A program made the translations under genes and the position numbers. Positions 1 through 11,559 of a DNA stretch of 64,000 nt are shown here, one piece after another (the stretch's first letter is position 1; each line of letters opens with the position of its first letter). The notes under the pieces were generated by a model. The model did no database searches and was not told the DNA's origin. It saw only the letters and a list, made by a program, of their open reading frames with translations. Source of the stretch: Gnetum montanum (Eukaryota > Streptophyta > Gnetopsida > Gnetales > Gnetaceae); the NCBI GenBank assembly GCA_015680685.1, contig MNCI01018059.1:824280-888279 (forward strand), given 5' to 3'.

Positions 1-152
1 AAATCTTTTCTTTAGCAAGCCATCTCACAAGCAATCTTCTTTACAAATCTTCTTTACAAATGCTCATCTCAAGACCCAAAGCCTATCTTCAAGTGAGAGC
101 CCAAGTGCTAACTAGTAGCTTTTCCAAAGTATGATGTATGAGCCCCCCAATA

Positions 153-168
153 TCGCCCCCCCCCCCTT
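153..168. repeat. Poly-C tract
   Basis: This is a homopolymer run of C inside C1. The C2 copy has no such run at the matching place, so it is either slippage in this copy or a sequencing or assembly artefact. Confidence 0.6.
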
Positions 169-202
169 TCCAAAGTCTCTTTTTCCTCCTTGACCCCTGA
201 AG

Positions 203-213
203 CCTTTTTATAG
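203..213 (-). promoter_or_regulatory. TATA-like box in family C shared region
   Basis: CTATAAAAAGG on the minus strand is followed by CTTCAGGGG. The same block occurs in C2 near 36090-36105 as TATACAAAGG plus CTTCAGGGG. It is a candidate core promoter of the family, inferred from motif and conservation only. Confidence 0.4.
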
Positions 214-1686
214 GGTTCAAAGGTAGGTAGGGGAAGTTACATATTCAAAAATATCTTACCTAACTTCTCTCCCAAGTAACTTGCCCAACAAGTTAGGGAG
301 TATTAACTTAGGAAGTTAAGAAGTTAGGAGATAAATATTTCTTTTGAAAAATAAATCCAATAATTTCATATAATTGTTTACAATTATAGCTTTAATAGCC
401 TTTCATTTTTACTTGTTTTTCAAATTTTGAAGAATGCTTATTGAAGTTCTTAGTAATTTTATAAACAAGGTGATAACATAATATCTACCATGGCATAAAT
501 GTTGCTGGTACCTTAATCCTAAATAATTCATGTGCACTTGCACCTATATGAAAATGGCTAGAAAATTTAAATTCAAAATATCAAGCCCGAATGTGAAGGC
601 ATTAGGCCTGGAACTACCATCGAATACTTCTGAAATATTCCGCCCCTATCAGAAATCGTTACCAACTGCCACCGCGGAAGAAGGCTCTGCCACTGCATCC
701 GACATTGTTGCTATATGACGTTCAGTTGCTGGAGGAGAAACATCAAGAAAAAGAAATGATGTATTCGACATATGGCCCTAGACATAGGGTTTCGGTTGCC
801 TGGAACTATTTTATTTTGCCCCAAATTCGCTTAGGACTTCCTACATTTTTGTGTTCCTGCAGATTGTTTTTTAAATTCCTGCCATTGATTGTAGAGTTGA
901 GGGCAAATGTATCATAGATCTAAGCATCAGTGAATAATGGCATCAGGTATGGAGGTTAAGAATGACCCTACAATGGCTAAAAAATTCATCACGTAGTGCA
1001 TGTGTTGCAAAACACATTGACGTTGTTGAAGGCGGCCAGATCAATTGCATTTTTAATGAAAAAAATTTTGAAACTGAAACAGTTTTTGCCTTGGAGGTGG
1101 CAATGCCCATGCGAGTTCTTCTTCCACTGCCTTTGAATCCACATCCCTGCAAGTGTTTGACACAACGTGACCAGTAGAAATGTCACTGATTTGGGGTCAA
1201 AAAGAACAGTTGGTTTTGCATAAACATAGAAGCCATTACAGGGCAATAAACTTTGCACTCCCCTGCATCGATACCAACGCGATCCCTTGTAAAAAAAATG
1301 GGCATTCTTTTGGACTTTTCTCACTCATTTTTCTCTTAATGCATACAGTGGCTGGAACTGTTTTGTTTTTACAGTAAAAAAATTATCCAAATCTTACAAT
1401 GGTGACTTTTATCAGGTTGATTTTAAGCATTCATAAATGGGATCAGATCTTTTAGCTTTTCAACTCTTTTCAACCTTCCCTTTGTAAAGGAGCATGATAA
1501 ATTTTTCTTTCTTTGATATCATCATTGGAAATAGTATATCTTCATTCAAAAAATTTCTACATGAAACCTCTGGTAATAAAATATCAATAGGACACAACCA
1601 TCATATATATTTTTTTTAATGTCTTCTATGGCTTATTCATATTTAATCACCTTTGTTGTTCCATGAAATGGCTAAATGTACCAACA

Positions 1687-1983
1687 GGTTGCATGGTTAT
1701 GGATAAACAACAGAAGGCGCAATTGCAACGTCAACAACAATGTGCGTCATTTTCTTTACTCTCTCTTCAAGCTATCATATGAGGGTCTGGATGTCATCTA
1801 TGTATAGTGTTCATCACAAAGGGCATGAACACCAATGTTCTAATATGTTTGTTGATCCGTTCACCAGGCACATTGAGTCTATTATTCCCTATCGTTGTCA
1901 GTTCTCATTTAGTTAATAATCACATACCCTCCCAATATTTTGTAAGGAACTCAAGGATGAGTTTTCATTTAGTCATGGGGGTA
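1687..1983 (+). pseudogene. A1a: 3' tail of env-position ORF and polypurine region
   Basis: This remnant lies between C1 and the A1a LTR. It matches the end of the A3 element (about 25540-25843). Both have a segment around CAACGTCAACAA, a TTAGTTAATAATCACATACC-like block, then CAAGGATGAGTTTTCATTTA and a G-rich tract (GGGGGTA) directly before TGATGA. The protein part is only the last few tens of codons and is not open. The G-rich tract sits where a polypurine tract is expected at the 5' edge of a 3' LTR. The homology is clear by eye, but the exact coding end is not defined here. Confidence 0.55.
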
Positions 1984-2830
1984 TGATGAGCCGTGATATC
2001 ACATCCATGATATCGAGTACATGATATTGCATTCGTGATATTGGGTACGCAATATCGGAGCCTTCCAAGTGATATCGCATACACGATAATGGGGCTTGCC
2101 TCGTTGCCTATAAATAAGAGGCAGCTGCACTTGGTTTGCATAGTTAATCTTAGTCCCTTACCCAAATTGTTACGTTTTTTCCTTTCCAGAGATAGAATTA
2201 TTTCTGAGTGTCTGCAGTAGGAGTCATAAAGTGAACAGATCTTTATTTAAGCATTGTGTACCTGAGCACACGTTGTATATGGCAATAAAGATGAACTTTG
2301 TGATAAACCTTGCAGCATTCAAAATAGATTAATTAATGTTAATTACTATTACTTAATGCTTTTCTTACTTAATTAATGTTCTCTCTCTCACCCTACAACT
2401 CTCCTAAGCAACTCAGTATGATCACTTCAAGCATGCGTGTAATGCTTGGTAACCCAATAACGATTAGTGTTTGGTAATTCTAGTAGTGTTGCACTAGTTC
2501 AGGATGTGTACAACAATTGAGAATGGATGCTGGTGTTAGGACTAGTTAAAGCATAGTTGAGTAGTTAAATCAACATTAGTTACTTAGTTATCTCTCTCCT
2601 CCCTTTGTAGCACTAGGACATAAAAACATAAAAAACTATAAAAATCATGTACCTCAAGTTTACTTAGCCATACAATCATGCTATACAAGTAAGCTTGGGA
2701 AGACAATGATTGATCAACCCATCCTTGTTCCACAAAGGTACATAAGCACTTAGTCTTTTGAATTCGACTAGATCATGCATGGATGCTTGTATTTGTATGG
2801 TTGAGCATAGGGATACCTCGCCACTCATCA
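1984..2830 (+). repeat. Family A LTR (A1a, 3' LTR)
   Basis: The 847-bp LTR begins TGATGA and ends TCATCA, the inverted terminal repeat of this family. In order it has a palindrome array (1993-2097), a TATA box (CTATAAATAAGAGG, 2108), an AATAAA signal at about 2284, and a conserved 3' end with GCCACTCATCA. It is preceded by a polypurine-like tract, so it is a 3' LTR. Its downstream neighbour is the minus-strand ORF of A1b, which it interrupts. It is collinear with the LTRs at 18032, 25844 and 31762. Confidence 0.85.
1993..2117 (+). promoter_or_regulatory. A1a LTR U3: GATATC palindrome array plus TATA box
   Basis: About seven GATATC or variant units (GATATCACA, GATATCGAG, AATATCGGAG and others) lie head to tail, spaced by GTAC or similar. 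A TATA box, TATAAATAA (2109-2117), follows. The arrangement is that of an LTR promoter with an upstream binding-site array; function is inferred. Confidence 0.6.
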
Positions 2831-3721
2831 CTATGTAAGATGCATTTTGTTCTTTCCTTGAAACATTATTTATGTAGCGTAGGATCCCTACTTGCTTGCA
2901 TAGTTTTCTGATTAGGCAAGGGAATGACAATGTTAGTTTCCATTCCTTCTTCTTCTCAAAAGTTCTCTAGATCTCTAGGAAGATCATATGGTTGATATTG
3001 ACATTAAACTTTCCCACCAAAATTTCACTTCCTTTGGTTGTGTTGGTAGAGATCTTGTTGAGGCATTTTTTTGTAAACAAATGGTAGGTTCTAATCTTGA
3101 AATAGATCTTATCTTTAGTACTGACCTCACTATAGTCCTTGTCTTCCTTATCATAGGCTCTTTGTAGTCACAACTTTTTAGTATTTTTGTTAGACCTTGT
3201 AGATATTTGCATGATGTTGGCTCTGACATTTGGAACATTTAAGACCTTAGTGATTATCTCAGTAGAGTATGACATGAAGACTCCTTTTATGTTTACCATT
3301 GCATCATCCTACTTGTTTCTCCAAAATTGATAGACTTCTCCCAAATACCATTTGACATCACTATACAAGGTTTGCCATAAGGAATAAGCTTGAAGTTATG
3401 TTCTAACAACTTCTAGAGAAATCTCCATGAATGGTCCAAATTTTAACTCCCAAATGATTGTGGACATTATGGGTTTCTCTTAGATGACTTGGAGGCAATT
3501 TGCAAACAGCATGAGGCATTGTTCCTATTCTGGTGCTGGTAGTGCCTCTACTTTAGCTTGTGCTAATTGTTTAGTAGTGGGGATCTATTGATGAATGCTA
3601 AACGATAGAGCCTCCTACTCTATATGTTCAACTTGTGGGGTTTGTTCTCCTACTTAACCTCTTCCTCAACCTCTTAGTCTTTTGTTGCCATGGTATGGAG
3701 GTTCCTCTATTTTAGGTCTAT
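2831..3721 (-). pseudogene. A1b: N-terminal part of env-position ORF
   Basis: On the minus strand this is the amino-terminal third of the extra ORF found in all family A elements. The start region (3721) reads ACTACAA followed by ATA, where other copies have ATTACAA-ATG, so the start codon is lost. The later part contains a cysteine-lysine-rich LIRKLCKQVGILRYI-like segment, matching LIKKLCKRAGILGYI in A4 and the same place in A3. It is cut at NASY by the A1a LTR. The fold resembles the 'putative plant transposon protein' domain seen in Athila-type elements; that assignment is from memory of the family, without a search. It has several stops and is not functional. Confidence 0.6.
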
Positions 3722-4373
3722 TTGTAGTCATCTACAATGATTAAGAATTCAAGATTACCAATAGATTTCAACTATGTTCCTAATGGTTTATAATCCTTTC
3801 TTGTATTCTTGGTTTAATCTAGTTTTTTGACATTTTCATTAGTTATAACTCTTATCATGATTGTAGAGTTAGAGAAATTTCAAAAAGAAACCCATAATTA
3901 TTATATATTTGATTATGATGGCCTCTAATAGTTATCATTTTCTTGTGTTTTGTACCATTGAATGGTTGGTATGGTTGGTTAGGAAAATTAGTTAAGATCA
4001 TTGGCTTTGATTTGATTGGTTTGATTAAAATATTAGTATTTCCTCTTATACTTACCCTTAATGTTATCTTTTGGGTGTTAGGAAATTTTTTCTTAGCCTT
4101 CCTTATCTAAAATATTATTATTTCATCTTATACTTACCCTTATGTTATCTTCCAAGAATTAGGAAATTTTGGCTTAACCTTCCTTATCTATGTAGAACAT
4201 ACCTTTCCATGATTATGTTGAGCATTCCAAGATCAATAGGGTTTAAGAATTTTGCAAATTAAAGTTGTGGTGAGGAAGTTACAGAGTTGGGAAGTTTAGG
4301 CATCAAAGCTCAAAAAAATTGCATGAACTCTACTTGTGTTGAAATGAGAAAATGAAAATTTTTTAAACTCTCA

Positions 4374-4470
4374 CACATATATATATTTTTTTATATGCAT
4401 GAAATTGTTAATATGACATTGTAGCTCCAATGTCGTATTGCCTAATACATTGTAGCTATGATGTCACGCT
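4374..4470 (-). promoter_or_regulatory. A1b internal palindrome array with TATA-like tract
   Basis: On the minus strand, CATTGTAGCT-type units form inverted repeats (GACATT and AATGTC at 4415-4435). They are followed by ATATAAAAAAATATATATAT (about 4376-4396). The same layout occurs before the extra ORF in A3 and A4. Promoter function is inferred. Confidence 0.45.
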
Positions 4471-4765
4471 AGAAAAGTTTTGATTTCTGATGAAAAAAAA
4501 TGAGCCAATTGGACAATCTGGAAGATCTGTAGGTTGTCTAAAAGGTCTTGAGTCATATATAATTCTTGGATTATGAAAATTAAACACTCAAATTTCATAA
4601 GGAAGGAATCTCAGGAAATGAAGGTCAATTAGGTATATATGAGATGGATTAAGAATTATTCACGTATGGATATATTATAAAACTTGTGGGAAGTAAACTT
4701 GATTGTTGAAGTCTCTTGGAGGTACAAGATGATGTGGAATTGATCATTAAGTATGAGGTACAATA

Positions 4766-4822
4766 GTTATACAAGTGGCTCCTCTCCAACGTAGGCTTTA
4801 GCCATTAGTGCCCTTGTATAAC
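4766..4822 (-). other. Conserved 57-nt inverted-repeat block (A1b)
   Basis: GTTATACAAG (4766) and CTTGTATAAC (4813-4822) form a perfect 10-bp stem around a loop with AGGGCACTAA and GGAGAGGAGCCAC on the minus strand. The block recurs at 10216, 22015 and 59718 at the same place in the element. Confidence 0.7.
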
Positions 4823-5453
4823 CAAGCATATAAGTATTTGTAGGTGCTTAACAAGTTGAATGTAGAACATACCTATCTTGCAAAACACAGATGTTAGTAT
4901 TGCTAGATTGGGAAAATAACACTATATTATATAAAACCATAGAATTATAATTAAATATACTAGTAAGATAGAATGGAAGGGATTGCAAAAATCAGAACAT
5001 GAGGTATATTACCATAGGAATAATGAATCCTTGTGTGTAATATGTGGTTAAAATAATCATTAGTCTTTTTGACTAAGATCCAAACCAAGTCCATACCACT
5101 TTCCAATGACATTGCATTATATCATCTCAAGACTAACAACCACAAGGCTACCACCATTGCAAGAAGCATTATCACTTGGCAATGTATCTCAAGGAAGGAG
5201 TCTATTAATAGTACACTTATTTTGACATTTTTGAGAAGTTGCCTATCTTTAAGCATGGGTAACATGTCTTTTTAGTGATAGAAATTTATTCTATGCATTT
5301 ATTTTACTTTTTTTCTATGTTAACCTTACCAAAGGACTACCTTTAGGCATGGGTAACATGTCTTTTCAGTGACATGGTAAGGTAGCACTTATTATACTCA
5401 TACTTTCATTTTTCATCAAAACTCAAAAAAAAAAATACAACCTTAATAACAGG

Positions 5454-6343
5454 TGATGAGCAGCGAGCAGCCCCTACACCTAACCATACAAATCACCAGT
5501 GTTCACTAAATGATCTAGTTGAATTTTGTAGACCTTAGCTCTCTATGTACACATTATCTAGGTAGTGAACCTACAGATGTGATTATTATCTTCTTAGTTC
5601 CACTTATGAGGTTTAATGATATGGTGAAGTGTAACTAATGTACATGATTTGTATAACTTTTTTATTTTTATTTATTCTTCCTAAGCATGAAAATAAAGTA
5701 ATTAAATGCTTAATTATTCTAGGAACTATCTAATTTCTTAATCTAATTCTAACACATAAACATCTATTCCCACCTACCGTATGCATCTTGAACACATCTT
5801 AATGCTACCGGGTTACCAAGAATAAGTTCTACTAAGATTGCCAAGCATTAACGTATGCTCCAAATGATTGTACTTATATGCATTAATTATCCATATTTAA
5901 TCAATTAATTAAATGCATAAAAGTAAATTTTATAACAATAAAGTGCATTAAAGTAAATATTCTGCTAAGTCCAAGTGCTGCAAGGTTTATTAAGAAAGCT
6001 TGTCTTTATTGCCATTCACACTGAAATGTCTAGGTATATTAGTGCTCAAATAAAGGTCCATACACTTCTAAACTCCTACTATGAGCACTTAGAACATATT
6101 CTAACTCTCAAAAGAATAAATTTGAAGTGCTCTACTATGCTACTAATGATTGAATGCCTTAAATGTGGTAGGCGCACACATTTATATAGGCAATACTAGA
6201 CACTCCATTAATGCATATGCATTGATGTATCAAATCATGCATTGATGGGTACACATCGATGTAGCTATGTTAATGGGTACACATCAATGAGATTGCATCA
6301 ATGGGTATGCATTGATGAGATCCTACTAACGATGACTCATCAT
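5454..6343 (-). repeat. Family A LTR (A2, 3' LTR)
   Basis: The 890-bp LTR has TGATGA and TCATCA ends. It is preceded on the minus strand by TTGTGGGGGTA, the polypurine position. It pairs with 17509-18031 over their shared part. On the minus strand it has a palindrome array (6200-6340), a TATA box (6181-6188) and TTTATT/AATAAA-type signals near 6005-6050. Confidence 0.85.
6181..6340 (-). promoter_or_regulatory. A2 LTR U3: CATTGATG/CATCGATG array plus TATA box
   Basis: In place of GATATC units this LTR has repeated CATTGATG, CATCAATG and CATCGATG cores, often spaced by GTAC (for example CATTGATGGGTACACATCGA on the plus strand). TATATAAA follows on the minus strand at 6188-6181. The layout matches other family A LTRs with a different core motif. 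Confidence 0.6.
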
Positions 6344-6580
6344 ACCCCCACAATTGAATAAAAACTTGTCCTTGAGTAAACAAAAGGAGCAACAAGAATT
6401 TTACAAAATTTGTGAAGGTACGGAATTATTGATTGACTAACTCCAATTGAATCAAACTAACACTAAGTGTTTAAGTGTACAAATTTACAACTTTTACAAA
6501 AATTAGTGTTCATGAAAATTGAACACTATGACAAAATTGATAACTGAACCCCTCTATTGGCTTGAAGATGAGAGGAAAAA

Positions 6581-9431
6581 TCAAATGATCCTAGGAGGTG
6601 AAGTCTCTTGAGGTGCTAGAGGACCTTTCCTTGCCTTAGGTAAATGTAGTGGTTGTGGTTGAGGCTATGGTGGTTGTGGCTATCCTACTACAATTGCAAC
6701 TACTTAAGGGAGACAAACAACATCCAACAATGCTTTCATCTTCTCCTCCTTACTTTGGGGATCATACATAATCCACATAGCATCATTGATGTGGATTGGT
6801 ACTAAGACAACCCAGGGATAGGGCATTGTAAGAAACAACTCCTTCACATTAACAAACTAGGCTATGAATTATTTGTGTTCTATGTTGAACGACTTGACAT
6901 AATTTTGTAGCTTCTTATAGTCATCCATTCTTTGGGCTAGGTTTTCAGTTATTGATCTCTGGTTTGTGAATCATGCTCTAAGAACTCTGAGTTTAGCATT
7001 GGTCAATTCTAGCTTTTATTTTGTTTCCTTATGATGCTTGAACTTGGCCTTGTATAATGAGTATGAACTAGTCACTTACTTCTCTAGTTCTGATCGTGGC
7101 TTTCCAATAGTAAGCATTACCAAGTTTTCATAACAAAGGTTGGTTAGCTTCATATACTCCATAATTTCCTTGATTTGCAGTTCCTTGAGGTGGATTTATA
7201 TCTTGTTGTACTTGTTCAGTCCATTAAAGATGGCTTACCACATGTTGCCTCCTTGTTGGAGCTGCAGGAGGGTCTCATTGATGTTTTCCTTTACTAGCTG
7301 GATCTCTTTCTCATTAACCTCTTTGAGAATGAAAAACTAGTGGTTTTTGATCCATTAGAACTTGAGGGCCTCATTTTTCTAGGCAACAATGTTAACTGCT
7401 AATTTTTGGTGAAGAGCTTGGACTTCCTCCATTGAGATATATCTATTTTTTGCAACTAACTTCCCTAGGTCCATGATTACCTTGGCAAGCTACTTTTGTT
7501 GTTATAACAAAAATTTAAGCATTTACTCTCTTTTTTTTTCAACATTGGGTAGGTAATAGTTATCCTTTGTCAAAACTGCATTCTCCTTGCAAATCTCTGA
7601 GAGGTCCTTTTTAGTGTTGTGGTCCATGGCTTCTACAATGGATGCCTCAAAGACCATAGCCTCCTTAGCATTTTTCAAAAGCATTGTCTTTTTTCTGAAG
7701 CTACAAAAAAGCTTCATCTCTAGTTATGGCCTGGTCAAGAGTAGTGGGATTGATTAAGGAAGCTCTTAATTTTGTAACTTTAGCAACCAAGCACTAATTT
7801 TTAGTTGTGGCCACCTCAAGTTGGGAATTAGCAATGATGTACTTGCCCCTAGCCTCCAAGAGTGCTGAATGGATTGTTGTGATGTTATCTAGAAGGTCAA
7901 AGACCTCTAGAAGTGATTTTCTAATTCAAACTAGTTAGTTTAGCAATTCTTTGTGTTGGCTTATGCTAAACCTTCCACTTACTCTTGTAGATGTGTGCAC
8001 ATCTTAAAGTGTAGTAATATCAGGAATGACAATTGTAGGAGCATTCAATGCTTCACCAACTCTATCAAGAATCACCTCTATCACTGTTCCTTACCCTTAG
8101 TGTAGCATCACTAAGACAATTACCCCTCACCTTCCTCTAGGTGCATCGAGAAGGTAGTGGTGTTTCCAGAGATCTTTGGAAATTTTTGTTGTCCTAGAAA
8201 GAACACCATTAGATCTTAAGTACTAGGATTCAACTTGGTGGGCACATACATTCATTGTGTACAAAAAATTAGTGTAGTGTCCTCCAACTAGCTAATTGTA
8301 TGAGTGACTTCATTTAGATGGCTCAGTGTTGGTTGGTAGATAGAGGGTTCACCACTTGATTTAACCTACTGCTACTATAGGAGTTTCTTATGGAGTTTTT
8401 GCATGCGCTCCATGGAAACATGAGCCTCTAGTGTTGTTTCATGAGTGGGTGATGGTGGTGGCTACTCCTCTTCTTTAAATTTTGGCAAAATTGGTCTTTA
8501 ATCATTTTCACCCAAGAGGTGACAAGATCATGTCAAGATGTGTCATTGGAATAGTGGCTTATCCCTCCCCTTCTACACAATTTGCAAAATAGGCATGGAA
8601 GGGGGAGTGCCTTTTCTCAAACTCATTTTCCTTGAAGAACTTCTCTATCTTAAGATAGATGAGTTGTGGGAGATTAATTGGGAATTTTTTGCTCAAAGTG
8701 ACATATGCATAGGTAGAGAAGGCTATCACTTTGCTTAGCCTCACCATTGGATTGAGGTGGTAGAACACAATCTTGAAATATTGATTTTCTTCCTTAGTTA
8801 GTGCACTGTACTCCTTGCGGTCAACCTCGTAGCACTGCTGGATCCACTTCTTTTTCACCTCTAGGTCTACTTGAGTTGATATCTTTGCCAATTTTGCCTT
8901 AATTTTTGGTAACCCAAGGACCTAAGAGATGGCCTCCATCAAGTAGGATACATTAATGTCCTTTATTTTCACCGTGGCATTAAGATGCCTATTATTCTAG
9001 AAGAGATATGTTTCTCCTATGTATCATTCTCTATTAGAAGTAAGAATGGGCCACATGGGAGAATTCTATAGTTGTGCTTTGACTTTTCTTGGAGTGAATT
9101 CCAAGAAGGTACCAAAGTTTAGCTCTTGGAGAATTGAACTCTAGATCTCCTTAGCTCGAATTTGCCTAAGGAAAGCATCCATCAAGGTGAACTCAAGGTT
9201 TAGTCTCAGTCCTGGTACCTCATCTTGATGGGAATGCTCTATTTCAATTTTGGGAACCTATCAGATAGATTCCACTTCGAGATTCTCTTGAAGATGTCCC
9301 ATTGCATGTGTTTTGAATGCTTGCTCCTAGGGCTACTTTGGTTGTTTGCCCTTTCTAATTCTTGGCCTCTCGTCCCTCCGTTGGGATAGTTTTGCCTCCA
9401 CTGCATGTTTATCCTTTGGTCTAGGTGCCAT
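6581..9431 (-). pseudogene. A2 env-position ORF (about 950 codons, decayed)
   Basis: The ORF starts at ATG 9431-9429 in the context ATTACAA-ATG and ends at TGA 6583-6581 after a proline/glutamine-rich tail. The N-terminal half is homologous to 22855-23780 in A3. It includes a well-kept 110-residue segment (8891-8559) with EYSALTKEENQYFKIVFYHL-type sequence. The C-terminal half is coiled-coil-like, rich in Glu, Lys and Leu (for example around 7717-7523). It lies between the linker and the 3' LTR, the position of env-like genes in Athila elements. I see no signal peptide or clear membrane segment, so envelope function is not supported. It could equally be a structural or accessory protein. Many stops make it non-functional. 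Confidence 0.65.
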
Positions 9432-9882
9432 TTGTAATCACAACATGATCAAAGATTAGTGTTTATTGTATAACTTAGAACATTTAGATACCTTGTCTTA
9501 TTTGATCTTATTACACTTCAGAAATGTTGTGATTATGGTAGATTGATTATTTTAATATTATTTTTCTTATATGACTACCAAAGTTCACTAGAAAGGTTTA
9601 ACTCTCATGAATTAGTAATCTTAATATTATTTTATTAGTTAAACCTTGTAGGAGTTAGAAAATTTTTTAAAAAATTTTCATAAAAAACCAAATATTTATG
9701 GCTTCCATAATGTAGGGCTCACCTCCAATAGCTATAGGAAGAAAGAACGAGGTTAATCAAACAAGTGGTTCACAAGTTATGGGCCTTGGAAGATTCAAGT
9801 CTCTTAGAATGGCAAAAACTCCTTGTGCATTCTGAGAAATGTGCAAAAAAAATGCTAAGTGTGTGTGTGTGTGATCTTTTAG

Positions 9883-9960
9883 CTATGTCAATGCAATTGC
9901 ATCTATGGGATTGCATCAATGAAGGTGGCTGCGTCAACAAGATTGCATTAATGCAGCTAT
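9883..9960 (-). promoter_or_regulatory. A2 internal palindrome array
   Basis: CATTGATGCAATC, GCATTAATGCA and CATTGAC units match the motif type of the A2 LTR; CATTGATGCAATC is shared exactly. The place where A4 and A3 have TATA-like DNA is a CA/GT microsatellite here, so the promoter core looks lost in this copy. Confidence 0.45.
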
Positions 9961-10215
9961 AGGTGAAAATTTTTCACTTAAAAAATCTAAGTAAAAACAA
10001 AATATTTTTGAATAAAATTGGGGTTCAAAGAAAACTAAAAAATTCTAGAATAGGGGAGGATGTGTGAAGAGGACTAGAATATTCATAAAAAAAGAGATTT
10101 CATGTAGAGAATTTGAATTAAAAAGTGCAAAAGTAGATGTAATTGACGTGAATTAAAAAAGGTTAGAATGTGAAAATGCCTAAGGAATGAGGAACTTAAC
10201 TAGTCCAACTAAGGA

Positions 10216-10271
10216 GTATGCATGTGGTTCCTCCCCATAGCAAGCTCATGCCCTTAATGCCCTTGCATGCC
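10216..10271 (-). other. Conserved inverted-repeat block (A2)
   Basis: This 56-nt block matches 4766-4822. The arms are GTATGCATG (10216) and CTTGCATGCC (10262), against GTTATACAAG and CTTGTATAAC in A1b and A4. One pair has changed on both sides while keeping pairing; two positions are mismatched. Confidence 0.6.
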
Positions 10272-11559
10272 CTCAAACCAAGAAGTCTATGGACCCCATG
10301 GATGATTAATGGTTATGGTTAGTTAAGTATCAAATCACAAAAGAAACTATCAAAGAACTATGATTGTATTAAACTAAGACATTGAAACAAACATGAGAAA
10401 ATGTAGTAAGGTGAGTTATGAAAAGCATAGCCAGATGAAGTAGAGTGTGGAATGGAGTCCCATATCATGGTAACATGAAGTCCCTTGTGGATTTTGTCAT
10501 TAATATGACTTGATCACATCCATCCTTAGTCCGAATTAAAACCATCCACTACTAGTGACTTCACATTGATACTCTTTGACTAGTCCACCTCCAAGGCCTA
10601 GAATATCCCCACAGACCAATCACCATTCAAAAAAGGGAAGAAAATAGAAGTAGGAAGTGAGATGAGCCTTAGTTAAAAGAAAGTAGGCAAGTACAAAAAG
10701 TGTCAAATCCCCTTGAAGTCACATCCTTGTCTATCCATTTAATCCATCCCAAGTTTGAAAACCACCAAGGTCATAAGTTCATTATAGGTTTTATTTTAAG
10801 AAGTGATCTCATATTTTGAAAACAAAGAAACACCATAAAGTTATGTGGATTGGTGGATGATGTGAATTCACTCCCTATTATCATGAAAGAGAAACCATTT
10901 CTTAGTTATCAACATCAAAATTCAAAGATAGAATCTAGACATTCGTAAATCAAATAACATTATAAAGTATAAACCACCATCAATTAACAGCTACAATGCA
11001 CAAATTCCTAGTGGCAATAAATAAGGAAAAGGAAAACATAATAAAAATACAAACTAAATAAAGTAAAATATAGAAAAAATCATAAAATATTTAAGAAAGA
11101 GAAAACATACTAAAATTGGTGTAAAAAAAATTGTGAAAAAAAAAGAAAAAAAGAAAAACTAAGGAATCACTTTGATTGCTCTAGCATGGATGGTGATCTC
11201 CCACAACTAAGTTGGAAGAACAAGAATTAAAAAATTAAGCATTCTTGTCCATCTATTGAGGTGTTTTGGTCATTGGCTATTTTGGATTCTTAGAAAGGCT
11301 TAAGTTATTGTGTGTTGATTAGAAGATTTTTATGGGGGCTTTTAGGTTTGTAAATTAGCATGGCCTTAGATGGAAAGGTTTCATAAATAATATAAGGTCC
11401 CTACCATAAGTTTTGAAACTTAATTCATTATGTCATGTCCATGGGATTCTAGTATAGAGACTTATCTCATTGAAATTTCACTTTCCTAATCCTAAGGTCA
11501 TGTCATTGCCTGTTATAGACCTTATGCACTTCATTCGATGATAGGGCTACTAGTTGATT

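Larger units (their letters stand above)
1..1686 (-). mobile_element. Family C element, copy C1 (3' part outside window)
   Basis: Read on the minus strand, this copy begins at 1686 with TGTTGGTACATTTAGCCATT, nearly the same terminus as C2 at 34046. After about 30 shared bases the two copies differ. They become collinear again from about 760 down to 1, which matches 35480-36270 on the plus strand. The shared part includes a GTGGCAGTTG block, a stretch rich in CTAACTT motifs, and a TATA-like box (203-213) followed by GCTTCAGGGG. The private middle (about 770-1380) is less AT-rich than its surroundings and has a possible 3' splice site (CTTGCAG) near 1150 on the minus strand. I could not identify its protein. 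The element sits in the 3' end of A1a. The superfamily is not recognised: the shared part looks LTR-like, but no matching second LTR is seen. Confidence 0.6.
3722..5453 (-). other. A1b linker upstream of the extra ORF (non-coding)
   Basis: No open frame of note. On the minus strand this is the non-coding linker that in A4 separates integrase from the env-position ORF. It holds the inverted-repeat block (4766-4822) and the internal palindrome array with TATA-like DNA (4374-4470). The part at about 5220-5450 matches 60190-60360 in A4 (shared AAGCATGGGTAACATGTC). The linker stops at 5453, where A2 is inserted. The pol of A1b is not present in the window. Confidence 0.6.

Noticed and set aside
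2035-2220. 61-codon open frame in the A1a LTR
   Set aside because: It lies across the promoter array and TATA box and is not conserved in other LTR copies.
9859-9873. GT microsatellite
   Set aside because: Short and ordinary; noted only because it replaces a TATA-like tract in A2.
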